DNA of 8,155 nt from DAOVVL01 sp965603095 (GTDB lineage Bacteria; Pseudomonadota; Alphaproteobacteria; Rhodospirillales; Magnetovibrionaceae), in contig CBFDBQ010000066.1 of NCBI GenBank assembly GCA_965603095.1, forward strand, positions 1 through 8,155, in the 5' to 3' direction. Shown one piece after another: positions 1 through 7,187 of this stretch. The number at the start of each line of letters is the position of its first letter. Position 1 is the first letter of the stretch. The notes beneath the pieces are model-generated. The model was not told where the DNA came from. It saw only the letters and a program-made list of their open reading frames with translations, and ran no database searches. The position numbers were made by a program, and so were the translations under genes.

Positions 1-285
1 AAACTATACGCGGCAATAGCTTTGTGGATGGGCTGGCCGCTTGTTGGCTATTATTCAGTTGCGGTGGTGTTGCTGGGCGGTGGCGTTGCCATTGTTGCCG
101 TGCTGCTAAGGAAAGGGTTAGGGCTTTGGCCAGATTGGCTGGTCAATTCCGCCCGTGGATTGTTTGAAAAAGACAAGGCACTGCCTTATGGGTTGGCCAT
201 TGTTGCGGGCGCTATGGTGGCTATCCCACGCATGGCATTACTGCCTGATGGCTGGCTCGATATCATGGGTATTATTGTAATTTAA
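1..285 (+). CDS. cpaA: Prepilin peptidase CpaA/TadV, C-terminal part (5' end outside window)
   Basis: The reading frame is open from base 1 to a TAA at 283-285, giving the last 94 residues of a protein that starts before the window. It begins KLYAAIALWMG, which matches the stretch just after the second catalytic aspartate in the GxGD motif of A24-type prepilin peptidases (typically GGGDxKLLAAxALWxG). A hydrophobic segment (about residues 12-36 of the fragment) follows, then a short amphipathic part, then the conserved PYGLAIVAGA motif and another membrane segment ending near PRM. In the family these inner-membrane aspartyl proteases cut the leader from Flp prepilins. Catalytic residues are not visible because they lie upstream. 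The gene is on the strand opposite to the pilus operon and converges on tadC with a 16-base gap, so it is transcribed separately. The family call is firm; that its substrate is the pilin of this system is inferred from position. Confidence 0.86.
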   Translation, partial: KLYAAIALWMGWPLVGYYSVAVVLLGGGVAIVAVLLRKGLGLWPDWLVNSARGLFEKDKALPYGLAIVAGAMVAIPRMALLPDGWLDIMGIIVI

Positions 286-301
286 TTCCCGCTTTGCCTA
301 G

Positions 302-1258
302 TTACATATTTACGATGGCGGGGCCAATAACTACCAAAAACAACGGCGGCAAGAAGAATAGAATCATCGGCACGGTAAGCATGGACGGCAGGGAGGCGCC
401 TTTTTTCTCAGCCGCCGCCATGCGTTCTTGTCTGCGCTCCAGCGAAAGAACCTTTAGGGCTTGCCCGACGGGTGTACCATATTTTTCTGACTGCACCAGT
501 GTGGTTGCCAAAGATTTTACCGCAGGCAGACCGGTACGATCGGCAAAGTTTGCATAGGCTTTGTGACGGTCACCCAAAAAGGCAAGCTCGGCAGAGGTTA
601 TACCAAATTCCTGAGCAAGGGTTGGTGATTTATCTCCAATTTCATCCGTTACGCGGTCAAACGCACCTTCAACCGAAAGGCCGCCTTCTACGCAAATAAC
701 CATAAGGTCGAGGGCATCGGCAAAGCCGCTATTGAGGTCTTTTTGACGTTTTTGGGCACCATTTTTAATTATTGTTGATGGCATGTAATAGCCAATAGCA
801 AAAGACCCGGCAACAATAAGTGCCTTAGTGGACATTGGATATGGAAATTCTTTCCATGCTACAAAAATGACAAACGCAGCCAATGCAGGAAGCCCCAAGC
901 CAAGGACAACCCTTGCAAAAATATAGAGAACCAACGCGTTTTGGCTTCTGTAGCCAGCCTGAGCCAGTGAAGCTTTGAGATTTTGAGATGAAAGCGCTTC
1001 GTCAAGCTTAAGTGCCGCTAGAATTTTTTTCATCAATTCGACCCGGCTTTGCGATTTACGCTGGCGTATTGCCGAGCCTTTTGACTGAAGCCCGTCAAGT
1101 TGCTGACTTGAAAGTTGTTCGCGGGTGCGCGTTACCATTTTGTGCCTGCTTGCTTTGCCCATTCGGCTTAGAAACGGAAGGGCAATGGCCGCAACTGTTA
1201 ATAAGGCACCTGCAGATGCCAACATAACGATTAGGGTAGGGACTGGTATTCCAAACAC
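302..1258 (-). CDS. tadC: Tad pilus platform protein TadC (type II secretion F domain)
   Basis: This 318-residue polytopic inner-membrane protein pairs with TadB to form the platform on which the CpaF ATPase acts. Hydrophobic segments lie at about residues 8-30, 107-135, 145-163 and 291-315. A T2SSF (GspF-like) domain spans about 178-310, with the typical sequence FADALDLMVICVEGGLSVE near its start and a C-terminal LPPLFLVVIGPA segment that is characteristic of TadC. Length is normal for the family. The start is a GTG at 1258-1256; a GAGGTG ribosome binding site (1271-1266) lies 7 bases upstream and is made from the last two sense codons of tadB. The stop of tadB is only 4 bases away, which points to translational coupling. 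It is the last gene of the minus-strand operon in this window and ends 16 bases from the convergent peptidase gene. No intrinsic terminator is evident after it. Confidence 0.93.
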   Translation of the reverse strand: MFGIPVPTLIVMLASAGALLTVAAIALPFLSRMGKASRHKMVTRTREQLSSQQLDGLQSKGSAIRQRKSQSRVELMKKILAALKLDEALSSQNLKASLAQAGYRSQNALVLYIFARVVLGLGLPALAAFVIFVAWKEFPYPMSTKALIVAGSFAIGYYMPSTIIKNGAQKRQKDLNSGFADALDLMVICVEGGLSVEGAFDRVTDEIGDKSPTLAQEFGITSAELAFLGDRHKAYANFADRTGLPAVKSLATTLVQSEKYGTPVGQALKVLSLERRQERMAAAEKKGASLPSMLTVPMILFFLPPLFLVVIGPAIVNM

Positions 1259-1262
1259 TGTT

Positions 1263-2243
1263 TTACACCTCGAAGTTGATCATTTTCCACATTACGGTAA
1301 CTCCCGTTGCCATCATGCCAAGGCCAATCCAAACAAGATGAATTCCTTCGTTAAACAAAACTCCCACATAATCCGGGTTAAGCACCGATAGCATTAACAG
1401 CACCGCAAACGGTAGGCTGGCAATATTCATGGCAGATGATTTTGCCTCTGAACTAAGCGCTTGGATTTTGTCTTTCAGACGTTTGCGGTCACGCAGAACA
1501 TCGGAAAGATTTTCCAAAGTATCGGCAAGGTTGCCACCAGTTTGACGCTGTATTTGCAATACAATTGCAAAAAATTTAAATTCGGGAGTAGGGATTCTTT
1601 TCAATGCACGCTCAAGGATTTCATCAATGGTCATACCTAGGCGTTGACCCTCAACAATCATTGTGAATTCTTCGCCAAGGGGGCCTTCGAATTCTCGTGA
1701 AATAATTGCCAATGTTTCACCAACTGGCAGGCCAGAACGTATGCCACGGACGATAACATCGATGGCTTCGGCAAAGTGTTTGATAAAATCTTTTTGTCTG
1801 CGGCCAGCTAGGATGCCAAGAAATAATTTGGGAAAACCTATGCCCATGGCTATGCCTATGGCTGGGGCCGCAAGCGGGCTTGCAATTCCTGAAATCAGGA
1901 AAAAGACAGTTGCAACTATACCTACAACTACGCAAATAATAACAAGCACGCTTACTTCCATTTGCAAGCCAGCGCGTAACAAGGCATAGGAAATCCTATC
2001 ACCTAGGCCCTCTTTTTTCTTGTTGTCGCCAACATTTTTTACTTTATCTTGAATTCGTTTTTGTCTGCGCGATTCTGCTTTGGCATTAACGCCACCACCG
2101 CTGGAAAGGCTACCAATGGCATCAATGCGTTTTTTCATTTTCATGCGAGGTTTCATGGTAACAACAACGACAGAACCCATCGCGGCCATAAATACAAGGC
2201 CGAGCACAAAAATAATAGATAGCATTACAACCGTTTGATCCAT
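1263..2243 (-). CDS. tadB: Tad pilus platform protein TadB (type II secretion F domain)
   Basis: This 326-residue inner-membrane protein is the first of the two GspF-like platform proteins. A membrane segment at about residues 5-30 is followed by a basic cytoplasmic stretch (about 31-80, many K and R), two close membrane segments (about 97-118 and 120-143), the T2SSF domain (about 155-280, with FAEAIDVIVRGIRSGLPVGE and later RQTGGNLADTLENLS), then two C-terminal membrane segments (about 272-290 and 302-322). RxGLPVGE followed by QTGGNLAxTLxNLS is diagnostic of TadB. Length is normal. The ATG start is preceded by a modest AGGA at 2258-2255, 11 bases away. It lies 25 bases after the cpaF stop and 4 bases before the tadC start. 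The order cpaF-tadB-tadC is the canonical one. Confidence 0.95.
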   Translation of the reverse strand: MDQTVVMLSIIFVLGLVFMAAMGSVVVVTMKPRMKMKKRIDAIGSLSSGGGVNAKAESRRQKRIQDKVKNVGDNKKKEGLGDRISYALLRAGLQMEVSVLVIICVVVGIVATVFFLISGIASPLAAPAIGIAMGIGFPKLFLGILAGRRQKDFIKHFAEAIDVIVRGIRSGLPVGETLAIISREFEGPLGEEFTMIVEGQRLGMTIDEILERALKRIPTPEFKFFAIVLQIQRQTGGNLADTLENLSDVLRDRKRLKDKIQALSSEAKSSAMNIASLPFAVLLMLSVLNPDYVGVLFNEGIHLVWIGLGMMATGVTVMWKMINFEV

Positions 2244-2268
2244 GACTTATATAGTCCTGTTATTTTGA

Positions 2269-3768
2269 TTAAACGTTTTGATGGAGAGCTTCTGCCAGCT
2301 TGCGTTCAAGACCGTAATATTTTGCCTTGTCCCAGAACGATGGGCGCAAACCGGAAAATTTATGTCTGCCGGTAATTTTACCGTTGGAATCTTCGCCTTC
2401 AATTTCATAAACACAAAGATCTTGCAGGGTTATGATATCACCCTCCATGCCGATAACCTCAGTCAGGTGGGTAATTTTACGTGAACCATCGCGAAGGCGT
2501 GAAGCCTGGATGATGACACTTACCGCACCTGATATTTGCTCGCGCATGGCACGGGACGGCAGGTTATAACCGCCCATCATAATCATGTTTTCAACACGGC
2601 TAATGGCTTCGCGCGGATTGTTTGCGTGAATGGTTCCCATTGAACCATCGTGACCGGTGTTCATGGCTTGTAACAAATCAAATGCCTCGGGGCCGCGAAC
2701 CTCACCAACGATTATACGTTCCGGGCGCATACGCAGGCAGTTTTTTACTAACTCACGCATGGATACCTCACCCTTGCCTTCAAGGTTGGGCGGCCGGGTT
2801 TCAAGGCGGACAACGTGCGGCTGTTGCAGTTGTAGCTCAGCTGAATCTTCGCAGGTGATAATGCGTTCGGCAGGATCAATATGACCGGTCATACAGTTGA
2901 GCAACGTGGTCTTGCCCGAACCGGTACCGCCTGAAATCAGGGTATTGAGGCGGATATGTGAAATAACCTCCATCACCGCCATTAATTCAGGTGTAATAGA
3001 CCCAAATTTAAGAAGATCATTCAGCGTTAGTTTATCCTTCTTGAACTTACGAATTGTAAGGCAGGTGCCGTCAATGGCCAAAGGCGGGGCGATAACATTA
3101 ACGCGCGAACCATCTGCCAAACGGGCATCGCATATGGGGCTTGCTTCATCAACGCGCCTGCCCACCGCAGAAACGATACGTTGGCATATGTTCATCAACT
3201 GGGCCTGATCGCGGAATTTGACCGGCGTTCGTTCCATTTTGCCGTCAACTTCGATATAGACAGTGTCAGGACCGTTGACCATCAAGTCGGCAATATCATC
3301 ACGCGCCAGCAGGGGTTCTATGGGGCCAAGGCCAAGCACATCATTGCAGATATCATCTATCACTAACTGCTGTTCTTGCATACTCAGGACAAGGCCACGC
3401 ATGGAAATGATTTCACTTACCATGTCGTTTATTTCTTCGCGAACTTGCTCAGGTGTTAGTGCGCTAAGTTCCGAAAGATCAACCGCCTCCATCAGGTCGT
3501 TAAATACATTGACCTTGATTGTATCCAGTTTGTCTTTGCCTTCTGCACTGAGGTCTTTTTTAGAGCCTTGTGGTTCAGCACTAGGTGTCGGGGTGGCTGG
3601 TTTGGACGCGGGCTTTGCAGCCGGCTTTCCCTTGCCCTTTGCCGACGCTGCTTGCTTTGGTTCTTCTTTAGGGGCTGGAGTTGGTTTTGGCGTAGTACTG
3701 CCACCGCCAGCACCGAAACCCTTCGATGCCGTACCGCCAGATTTAGGTGTACCGCGATTGCCAAACAT
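2269..3768 (-). CDS. cpaF: Tad pilus assembly ATPase CpaF/TadA
   Basis: This 499-residue cytoplasmic secretion ATPase belongs to the VirB11/PilT-like superfamily; in the family a hexamer powers Flp pilus extension by acting on TadB/TadC. Residues 1 to about 72 are a low-complexity G/K/P/A/S-rich tail. An N-terminal domain follows (about 80-250, including LGLGPIEPLLARDDIADLMV), then the RecA-like domain. Its motifs are intact: Walker A GGTGSGKT at 280-287, an acidic box CEDSAEL at 306-312, Walker B RIIVGEVRGPEA at 351-362 with E356, and a His box with H373 and H381 (GHDGS...TIHANN). The arginine-rich loop before Walker B (CLRMRPER) is also present. The ATG start at 3768-3766 has an AAGGGA 11 bases upstream (3785-3780), directly next to a small inverted repeat. 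The gap to cpaE is 43 bases. Length is normal for alphaproteobacterial CpaF. Nothing suggests loss of function. Confidence 0.97.
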   Translation of the reverse strand: MFGNRGTPKSGGTASKGFGAGGGSTTPKPTPAPKEEPKQAASAKGKGKPAAKPASKPATPTPSAEPQGSKKDLSAEGKDKLDTIKVNVFNDLMEAVDLSELSALTPEQVREEINDMVSEIISMRGLVLSMQEQQLVIDDICNDVLGLGPIEPLLARDDIADLMVNGPDTVYIEVDGKMERTPVKFRDQAQLMNICQRIVSAVGRRVDEASPICDARLADGSRVNVIAPPLAIDGTCLTIRKFKKDKLTLNDLLKFGSITPELMAVMEVISHIRLNTLISGGTGSGKTTLLNCMTGHIDPAERIITCEDSAELQLQQPHVVRLETRPPNLEGKGEVSMRELVKNCLRMRPERIIVGEVRGPEAFDLLQAMNTGHDGSMGTIHANNPREAISRVENMIMMGGYNLPSRAMREQISGAVSVIIQASRLRDGSRKITHLTEVIGMEGDIITLQDLCVYEIEGEDSNGKITGRHKFSGLRPSFWDKAKYYGLERKLAEALHQNV

Positions 3769-3785
3769 TCTTAAATATTTCCCTT

Positions 3786-3806
3786 AGCCAATATATTAAT
3801 TTGGCT
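3786..3806 (-). repeat. Small inverted repeat just upstream of the cpaF ribosome binding site
   Basis: AGCCAA at 3786-3791 and TTGGCT at 3801-3806 are perfect 6-base arms around a 9-base AT-rich loop, in the 43-base gap between cpaE and cpaF. In the minus-strand transcript the 3' arm ends directly against the AAGGGA ribosome binding site of cpaF. No U-run follows on the minus strand, so it is not a terminator for the operon. It may shape ribosome access or RNA processing between the two genes; that is inference. With only six pairs the hairpin would be weak, and chance is possible. Confidence 0.35.
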
Positions 3807-3811
3807 TTTGA

Positions 3812-5014
3812 TTATTTTTTCTTAAAGAGCGAGCTAAAAATTCCACCTTTTTCTTTTGCATTGCCAATTCCTTTGCTCGTTTCCTCTTTGGATTTACCGC
3901 TAACTAATTTAGCAATATCAGAAATTGTAGAAGCCGCTTTAGAGCGCGAAGATAAAGGTTCGCCGCTATTCATGGCAGTAGAAAATGTATCTGGATCATA
4001 TGGAATAGACGCACAAGGTGTTATTGCAAGTACATCACGGAATTCCTTATCCTTGATTTCACCTTTTTTGATTTGTCCTGTGCGGTTAAGCACAAGGTTA
4101 ATCGGTGCATCCACACCGCGGTGTGGAGATAAAAATTCAACAATATTTTTACCATCACGAAGGTTGTAAAGGTCAGGTGTGCCAACAAGTATGGCTTCAT
4201 CTGAATCAACCAATACATCCTGTACCCAGTTATTCCATACATGCGGAAGATCAATAACAACGTACGATGCCATCTGTTTTACCAAACCAAGAACCGGCTC
4301 TAGATTTGCCATCGATATTTCCATACCAGTGCCAAGCGACCCAGGAGAAGAAAGCACCGAAACATTTTCCGTACATTTTTCCAAAAAACGAGTCAGCAAA
4401 ACCTCATCGAGGCTACTTGATTGTGCAAGCGCATCAACAATTGTGTTTTGTGGTTGAATGTTAAAATTAAGCGCCGCGGTGCCATACTGTATATCCAGAT
4501 CGACGATAATAACGTCATCTTTAGAAATATTTGCAAGCCCAACCGCGACGTTATGTGCAACAACGCTGCTGCCAACACCTCCACGGATACCGGCAACGGC
4601 AATTACTCTGCTTTTTTCAGATTGATGTTTATCGACAAATGCAGCCATGACAGCCGCTTTAAGATCTTCTTCATTGGGGACGCCAACAAAGTACTGGCTG
4701 ATGCCCTGATCAATAAGTGTCTTGAACAGGTTTACATCATTTTCTGCACCGACAAGTATAACCCGCGTTCCGGGCGCGCAAACGTCTGCTAGTGCACCCA
4801 GTTCTGCGAATAGGTTGTCATCTTTTGCGGTAGTCTCAACGATAAGCAGTTCCGGCGTGGGGTTAGCACCTAGGTGTTCGACGGCACCTTTGGTCCCACC
4901 TTCATGAACCGCTATGGTTGAACGCAAAAACAAACGATCCCCTTTTAGGGATTCAACTAGACTTCCCAGTTCCGGTGAAAGAACAAAGGCGCCAATATTA
5001 ATCCTGAGGATCAA
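3812..5014 (-). CDS. cpaE: Pilus positioning ATPase-like protein CpaE/TadZ
   Basis: This 400-residue cytoplasmic protein is of the MinD/ParA superfamily; in the family CpaE/TadZ localises the Tad secretion machine, for example to a pole. Residues 1-130 form a receiver-like N-terminal domain with strand-like segments ELLIVETTA and RVILVGAEN. The ATPase-like domain starts near 136. Its P-loop reads GIRGGVGSSVVAHNVA (about 142-157), with R144 and S149-S150 where a canonical ParA has K and GKT; this deviant loop is usual in CpaE-type proteins. A VDLDIQYG segment (171-178, D172 and D174) corresponds to the Walker A' region, and YVVIDLPHVWNNW (251-263, D255) is the Walker B-like strand. The C-terminus is basic (ends FKKK). 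The start is TTG at 5014-5012: an AAGGGAGG lies 5 bases upstream and an in-frame TAA at 5029-5027 excludes a longer product. It sits between cpaD and cpaF, the usual order. Confidence 0.94.
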   Translation of the reverse strand: MILRINIGAFVLSPELGSLVESLKGDRLFLRSTIAVHEGGTKGAVEHLGANPTPELLIVETTAKDDNLFAELGALADVCAPGTRVILVGAENDVNLFKTLIDQGISQYFVGVPNEEDLKAAVMAAFVDKHQSEKSRVIAVAGIRGGVGSSVVAHNVAVGLANISKDDVIIVDLDIQYGTAALNFNIQPQNTIVDALAQSSSLDEVLLTRFLEKCTENVSVLSSPGSLGTGMEISMANLEPVLGLVKQMASYVVIDLPHVWNNWVQDVLVDSDEAILVGTPDLYNLRDGKNIVEFLSPHRGVDAPINLVLNRTGQIKKGEIKDKEFRDVLAITPCASIPYDPDTFSTAMNSGEPLSSRSKAASTISDIAKLVSGKSKEETSKGIGNAKEKGGIFSSLFKKK

Positions 5015-5019
5015 GTGAG

Positions 5020-5027
5020 CCTCCCTT
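5020..5027 (-). promoter_or_regulatory. Strong ribosome binding site that fixes the TTG start of cpaE
   Basis: The minus strand reads AAGGGAGG here, an almost full complement of the 16S rRNA tail, with 5 bases before the TTG at 5014-5012. It is the best Shine-Dalgarno match in the window and supports TTG as the true start. The last A bases overlap the in-frame upstream TAA (5029-5027), so no longer cpaE product is possible. Confidence 0.8.
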
Positions 5028-5047
5028 TAGATGTTGCATTGTTAAAC

Positions 5048-5053
5048 ATTATA
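5048..5053 (-). promoter_or_regulatory. Possible -10 box of an internal promoter before cpaE
   Basis: In the 61-base gap between cpaD and cpaE the minus strand has a perfect TATAAT at 5053-5048, which would give a leader of about 25-30 bases to the cpaE start. The hexamer 17 bases upstream is AGGCAA, a poor match to TTGACA. The gap is AT-rich, so a chance match is quite possible. Confidence 0.15.
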
Positions 5054-5075
5054 AAATCAAAATTCATTTCTTGCC

Positions 5076-5693
5076 TCACTGAGCCGTAGTGGTGGTTGCG
5101 CCACGGTATGCGTCTATGGCGGCGTCGCTTTTTGCCGCACCACCACTAATTGGTTGTGATTGTATTAAATCTCCGGGATCTGTAACCGTAAGGCCCATAT
5201 TGCGTCTGCTAGCACAGCCAAAATTATCATAGGGCAGATTGGATGGGTTGAACGATGAGTTATCGTCCCAATCACCACATTCTGGAACAATGGCAGCATT
5301 TGCGGTGAAGCTTAAAATAGCATTTGGCGCGGGTATGGTTGCATCTGAAATGAAATTAAGTTCACCTGCATTAAATCCGTTTGCCGTTAGAACCGCACTT
5401 GCCTCAATCGGAGTAACCGTTTCAACTGTTAATTGCGTGCGTCCACGTTGGACATAATCACGCAGAAAGCTTTTGAAACGACGCGCATCGTCGCTGTTTA
5501 GCTGGTTACCACTTTCAGGCAACGATATTACAATGCTTACCTGTTCACGAGCCACCTGAATGGGGTGGCTTTCATGATAGTTTCCGGTGTTTGATATATT
5601 GGTTTCCGCGCAACCTGAAACTGATGCGACAACTGCAGCAATAACAGCAAGAAAGCGAACAGACGATATGAGCGATTTATTTTTTAATGTCAT
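5076..5693 (-). CDS. cpaD: Pilus assembly lipoprotein CpaD
   Basis: This 205-residue protein matches the CpaD family, which is found chiefly in Alphaproteobacteria and works with the CpaC secretin at the outer membrane, probably in a role like a pilotin or secretin partner. A lipoprotein signal peptide is clear: basic N-terminus (KNK...R), hydrophobic core at about 12-24, and the lipobox VSGC with C28 as the expected lipidated residue. Family signatures follow: NYHESHPIQVARE near 38-50, CGDW at 139-142, and NFGCASRRNMG...TDPGDL at about 157-175. C139 and C160 could pair in a disulfide (inference). The C-terminus ends in a short T-rich tail. The ATG start is preceded by GGAG at 5706-5703, 9 bases away and inside the last codons of cpaC; the gap to the cpaC stop is 6 bases, so the two are probably translationally coupled. 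Confidence 0.93.
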   Translation of the reverse strand: MTLKNKSLISSVRFLAVIAAVVASVSGCAETNISNTGNYHESHPIQVAREQVSIVISLPESGNQLNSDDARRFKSFLRDYVQRGRTQLTVETVTPIEASAVLTANGFNAGELNFISDATIPAPNAILSFTANAAIVPECGDWDDNSSFNPSNLPYDNFGCASRRNMGLTVTDPGDLIQSQPISGGAAKSDAAIDAYRGATTTTAQ

Positions 5694-5699
5694 TGTCGC

Positions 5700-7130
5700 T
5701 TACTCCATAATATAGCCGTAAGGGCCAGCCAGTGGGGTGGCATAGGGCGGTAACTCACGCTTGGTATAGGTTTTGTGCAAACGACCAAGAAGATAAAAAT
5801 CAATATCTGATGTTGGGGCAAAACCATCGGTTGGTAATGCAAGCCTGTTTGCGTTGCTCACCGGTTTGGCAAGGTAAGCGGTCATGGTAATTACCAATTC
5901 GGTTTCCTCGCTTTGAAACTCATTGCTTCTGAATAGTGCACCCAGTATTGGAAGATCTTTAAGTCCAGGAACGCCAGATATATTATTTGATACATCGTTT
6001 TGCATTAATCCGGCCATGAAAAGGGTGCCACCACTGGGTAGATCAACGGTGGTAGAAGTTGTTTTTTCTGTTAACCCGGGAACACCATTAACTGCGTTGA
6101 CAGTGTCAAGGTCGCTGACCGTGGTTTTGACCACCAGATGGATGCGCCCCTTGTCCAACACGGTCGGGGTGAAATCAAGACCGATACCGTATTCTTGATA
6201 GGTTGTTGATATATTGCCGTCGGCATCAACCGTTGGAACCGGGATTGATCCGCCCGCAAGGAACGATGCGGCTTCGCCGGATAGGGCGGTTAGAGTTGGT
6301 TCGGCCAAGGTTTTGGCCATGTTCTGAGTTTCCAGCATGTCGATAGTTGTGTTGCCAAGCGCCCCGAAGCCGGTGGCGGCAGTTAATGTTGCGGCACCGG
6401 TAATTGCCCCGGCACCTGCGGTCGCGAACGATATGCCACCGCGGCCAAGTCCGCTTAGGGCGTCTACGGTAAAGTCAACGCCTAGCTGTTTAAGTGCGGT
6501 GCGTTTTATTTCTGCAACACGAACCTTCATTATAACCTGCTGGCTGCCCAGTATTTCGATGGAGTTGTTTATGTCGGCGGGGTCAGCAACAAATCCTCTG
6601 GCAATATCTACCGCCCGGGCTGAAGATATTGCAGAACGAACATAGCCTTTGAGGAAAACTTTGTTGCGGTGAACAACCACGTCTATTTTTTCGTCGGGCA
6701 TCATGTCGCGTAACGCTGATTTTATACCGTTGCCGTCCATGCCAACTTCGACGTTTGCCTCAAGCACAACATTGCCACGAGAGTTGGTAATAAACATGAA
6801 GGTGGAGCCAATGGTTCGGCCAATGATGTATGCGTTGTTTCCGGTGACAGTGTTTCGTTTAGGAAGACGCACCAGTTCGGCAACGCCGGGTTGGCCGAAA
6901 TGAACTTCGTTAATAAAGCTAGGAACATTGACCGGAGTGCTTTTGTTCAGGCTTGCTTGCAACGTTATCGGTTCGTCGCCAGATTTCCATTTAGACTGCG
7001 GTACGGATTTTACAATTGATTTTGTAGCCGTTGCAGACCTGCTTGGAACTTCCTGTGCAAGCGATAGGTTGGCAGTTAATATCGCCACCGTCGCAACTGC
7101 TGAGAAAAGTTTAACAATGTTTAGTTTCAT
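5700..7130 (-). CDS. cpaC: Outer-membrane secretin CpaC/RcpA of the Tad pilus
   Basis: This gene encodes a 476-residue secretin, the multimeric outer-membrane channel through which the Flp pilus leaves the cell. Residues 1-25 are a Sec signal peptide (MKLNIVK, hydrophobic core, likely cut after SLA). A pilus-secretin N-terminal domain spans about 53-122, a BON-like segment about 130-192 (KVFLKGYVRS), and the secretin core runs from about 198 (QVIMKVRVAEIKR) to about 422. The core has the Gly/Ala-rich lip region and the conserved VPGLKDLPILGALFRS near 387-402, followed by ETELVITMTAYL. The tail ends GPYGYIME. I chose ATG at 7130-7128 because an AAGGA (7146-7142) lies 11 bases upstream. A TTG at 7139-7137 would add three residues but lies only 2 bases from that site. 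It lies between cpaB and cpaD in the canonical order. Confidence 0.95.
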   Translation of the reverse strand: MKLNIVKLFSAVATVAILTANLSLAQEVPSRSATATKSIVKSVPQSKWKSGDEPITLQASLNKSTPVNVPSFINEVHFGQPGVAELVRLPKRNTVTGNNAYIIGRTIGSTFMFITNSRGNVVLEANVEVGMDGNGIKSALRDMMPDEKIDVVVHRNKVFLKGYVRSAISSARAVDIARGFVADPADINNSIEILGSQQVIMKVRVAEIKRTALKQLGVDFTVDALSGLGRGGISFATAGAGAITGAATLTAATGFGALGNTTIDMLETQNMAKTLAEPTLTALSGEAASFLAGGSIPVPTVDADGNISTTYQEYGIGLDFTPTVLDKGRIHLVVKTTVSDLDTVNAVNGVPGLTEKTTSTTVDLPSGGTLFMAGLMQNDVSNNISGVPGLKDLPILGALFRSNEFQSEETELVITMTAYLAKPVSNANRLALPTDGFAPTSDIDFYLLGRLHKTYTKRELPPYATPLAGPYGYIME

Positions 7131-7141
7131 AATGATCAATT

Positions 7142-7146
7142 TCCTT
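7142..7146 (-). promoter_or_regulatory. Ribosome binding site that decides the cpaC start
   Basis: The minus strand reads AAGGA here. Distance to the ATG at 7130 is 11 bases; distance to the in-frame TTG at 7139 is only 2 bases, too short for normal initiation. This favours the ATG start, which also gives a standard signal peptide beginning MKLNIVK. Confidence 0.55.
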
Positions 7147-7187
7147 GGTCGCCAATAACTTCTTGTTTGTAATGATCTGTGCGCAAG

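Noticed and set aside
288..322. Inverted repeat CCCGC (288-292) and GCGGG (318-322) between cpaA and tadC, considered as a terminator
   Set aside because: Five pairs with a 25-base loop, no U-run on either strand, and one arm lies inside the tadC coding region.
3263..3787. A 174-codon open frame on the plus strand opposite the 5' part of cpaF
   Set aside because: It lies wholly antisense to a conserved ATPase gene, its low-complexity product mirrors the biased codons of the KPA-rich tail, and it has no family resemblance.
3801..3820. T-rich stretch after the inverted repeat, considered as a plus-strand terminator
   Set aside because: No gene is transcribed on the plus strand here, and the T-run encodes the lysine-rich end of CpaE.
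7130..7177. Eight-base direct repeat TAATGATC at 7130-7137 and 7170-7177 in and beside the cpaB-cpaC gap
   Set aside because: Only two copies of a short AT-rich word, one overlapping the cpaC start codon; likely chance.
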